Positions 12,251-13,444 of a stretch of DNA of 13,444 nt are shown here, in pieces (within the stretch, counting starts at the first letter, position 1; each line of letters begins with the position of its first letter). The translations under genes were made by a program, and so were the position numbers. The stretch lies in assembly GCA_047635695.1 (NCBI GenBank), contig JBLILN010000032.1, positions 1-13,444 of the forward strand, in the 5' to 3' direction. The notes under the pieces were generated by a model. The model was given only the letters and a program-made list of their open reading frames with translations. It was not told the DNA's origin and did not search any database. This stretch comes from UBA2136 sp047635695. GTDB taxonomy: Bacteria > Pseudomonadota > Alphaproteobacteria > UBA2136.

Positions 12251-12646
12251 ATGACTATGACTGATCCAATCGCTGATATGCTAAGCCGTATTCGTAACGG
12301 TTTGCAAGCGAAGAAAAAAACGATTGAAGTGCCAACTTCAAAAGTTAAAAAAAGCATTCTACAACTTCTAACAGACGAAGGTTACATCCGTGGCTTTTCT
12401 GACATGGAAGGTACTCAACACCCAACTCTTTCAGTTGAGTTGAAATATTCAGGCGGCAAAGCTGTTATTAGCACAATTGACCGTTTTTCTCGTCCTGGTT
12501 TGCGCCGTTACTCGAACTCAAAAGAGATTCCAATGGTAGCGAACGGTCTTGGTATGGTTGTTGTTTCTACATCTAAAGGTGTGATGACAGATACTCAAGC
12601 TAAAGAACAAAACTTGGGCGGCGAATTGCTGTGCAAAATATTCTAA
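12251..12646 (+). CDS. rpsH: 30S ribosomal protein S8
   Basis: A 131-aa S8, a central 16S rRNA binder and, in E. coli, the feedback repressor of the spc operon. It starts MTMTDPIADMLSRIRNG and ends with the rRNA-binding signature VVSTSKGVMTDTQAKEQNLG then GELLCKIF. ATG 12251 is chosen over the upstream open frame from 12158, which adds residues unlike S8; a second ATG two codons in is further from the Shine-Dalgarno. It is separated from S14 by about 1.77 kb and is the first gene of a two-gene unit with L6, 13 nt ahead of it. Confidence 0.98.
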   Translation: MTMTDPIADMLSRIRNGLQAKKKTIEVPTSKVKKSILQLLTDEGYIRGFSDMEGTQHPTLSVELKYSGGKAVISTIDRFSRPGLRRYSNSKEIPMVANGLGMVVVSTSKGVMTDTQAKEQNLGGELLCKIF

Positions 12647-12659
12647 GGGAGAGTATAAA

Positions 12660-13193
12660 ATGTCAAGAGTAGGTAAAAATCCAGTAACAATGCCAGCCGG
12701 CGTTGAAGCAACTGTTGCAGGACGTAACATTGCGATTAAAGGCTCTAAAGGTCAACTAGAATGGGAAGTTCCATTTGAAATTGAATTTAGTGTTGAAGAT
12801 AAAACAATTACTTTCGCAGCTAAAAAAGATAACAAAGAGTCATTAGCTCTTTGGGGTCTATCACGCGCACTTGTTAACAACATGGTTATTGGTGTGAGTG
12901 AAGGTTATGAGAAGAAGCTAGAGCTACGTGGTGTTGGTTACCGTGCAGCCGTTCAAGGTAAAACTTTAACGATGAACCTAGGTTACTCTCACCCAGTTGT
13001 GATGGAAGCGCCTGAAGGCATTTCTATCGCTGTTGAAGGTAACACAAACGTAACGATCTCAGGTTTCGATAAGCAAATTGTTGGTCAGTTTGCAGCAGAG
13101 ATTCGTTCTAAGCGTAAACCTGAGCCTTACAAAGGTAAAGGTGTACGTTACTTAGGCGAACATGTTGTTATGAAAGAAGGTAAGAAGAAGTAA
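12660..13193 (+). CDS. rplF: 50S ribosomal protein L6
   Basis: A 177-aa L6, near the factor-binding site and sarcin-ricin loop of the 50S subunit. It begins MSRVGKNPVTMPAGVEATVA. The domain 2 signature is RSKRKPEPYKGKGVRYLGEH near the C-terminus, preceded by ELRGVGYRAAVQGKTLTMNL. Length matches the family (175-178). Shine-Dalgarno AAGGGAG follows the S8 stop. A terminator follows it, so the usual next genes L18, S5, L30, L15 and SecY are not here. Confidence 0.98.
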   Translation: MSRVGKNPVTMPAGVEATVAGRNIAIKGSKGQLEWEVPFEIEFSVEDKTITFAAKKDNKESLALWGLSRALVNNMVIGVSEGYEKKLELRGVGYRAAVQGKTLTMNLGYSHPVVMEAPEGISIAVEGNTNVTISGFDKQIVGQFAAEIRSKRKPEPYKGKGVRYLGEHVVMKEGKKK

Positions 13194-13212
13194 TTCTTTT
13201 CACATTCATAAG

Positions 13213-13238
13213 AAGCCCGCTTTTAGCGGGCTTTTTTT
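13213..13238 (+). terminator. Terminator closing the S8-L6 unit
   Basis: Perfect 8-bp stem AAGCCCGC/GCGGGCTT (13213-13220 with 13226-13233), loop TTTTA, then a run of T to 13238; 20 bases after the L6 stop. Confidence 0.95.
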
Positions 13239-13365
13239 ATGTGCTCCAGGGCTTGAAATTTAGTACTAGAGTTCATACATATTGACTAATACAATTAACT
13301 TGGCGCTTATTTAAGTGCTTATTCTTTTTTTAACTTGTACCTATTCTAGGTGCTAAGGAACCCTT

Positions 13366-13444
13366 GTGAATACTTGTTTACCAGTAAATGACCCGTACGC
13401 TGTTGTGGTGAATAGTCGTTCTGGCTTAATGCAAGCGCATATTG
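13366..13444 (+). CDS. 3'-truncated ORF, possibly a diacylglycerol-kinase-type lipid kinase
   Basis: A GTG start at 13366 with AAGGA (13355-13359) six bases upstream opens a frame that runs off the window after 26 codons. An in-frame TAA at 13354-13356 rules out an earlier start, and no ATG occurs until codon 22. The visible sequence (MNTCLPVNDPYAVVVNSRSG, then LMQAHI) has a beta strand followed by NSRSG. This resembles the NPxSG start of the diacylglycerol kinase catalytic domain, so a lipid kinase is possible on very little sequence. The preceding 127 bp hold a GCGCTT/AAGTGC hairpin at about 13304-13319 and no clear promoter. Confidence 0.45.
   Translation, partial: MNTCLPVNDPYAVVVNSRSGLMQAHI

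Noticed and set aside
1..13444. CRISPR arrays, tRNA genes, rRNA genes, transposases
   Set aside because: No regularly spaced direct repeats, no cloverleaf-like segments, no rRNA sequence and no transposase motifs were seen on either strand.

Overview
The window is a stretch of bacterial chromosome dominated by ribosomal protein genes, all on the + strand, flanked and interrupted by small accessory genes. The r-protein sequences (long-form S14, L4 and L3 of alphaproteobacterial type, L6 ending in the usual KPEPYKGKGVRY motif) together with the modest GC content point to a low-GC alphaproteobacterium. This placement comes from recognising the sequences, not from a tree.

Layout. (1) 1-1570: the 3' part of a trypsin-like serine protease with PDZ-like regions, closed by a terminator. 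(2) 1680-2617: trhO, a rhodanese-fold tRNA U34 hydroxylase, with its own terminator. (3) 2657-3352: a minus-strand unit with a 116-aa orphan gene and a 26-aa single-span membrane peptide, ending at a bidirectional terminator. (4) 3388-3699: an AT-rich inverted repeat, then a good sigma70-type promoter and a roughly 150-nt structured leader. (5) 3700-10527: a tight operon S10-L3-L4-L23-L2-S19-L22-S3-L16-L29-S17-L14-L24-L5-S14, closed by a strong terminator. (6) 10528-12250: an island of about 1.7 kb between S14 and S8. It has a 95-bp inverted-repeat structure, a three-span membrane protein gene (minus), a 71-aa orphan (plus), a small membrane gene broken by an in-frame amber (minus) and a 46-aa single-span membrane protein gene (minus), each set bounded by terminators. 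(7) 12158-13238: S8-L6 as a separate transcription unit with its own candidate promoter, structured leader and terminator. (8) 13366-end: the start of a further gene, possibly a diacylglycerol-kinase-type lipid kinase.

The unusual point is the architecture. The S10-spc gene string is normally continuous through S14-S8-L6-L18-S5-L30-L15-SecY. Here it is cut between S14 and S8 by small membrane-protein genes, and cut again after L6. S8 and L6 therefore need their own promoter, and the -35 regions of the S10 and S8 candidate promoters share the string CCCTTGC. Three of the minus-strand small genes carry near-identical translation-initiation regions, which suggests a family of related cassettes. 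Two island ORFs have in-frame stop codons followed by protein-like sequence, which suggests decay in progress.
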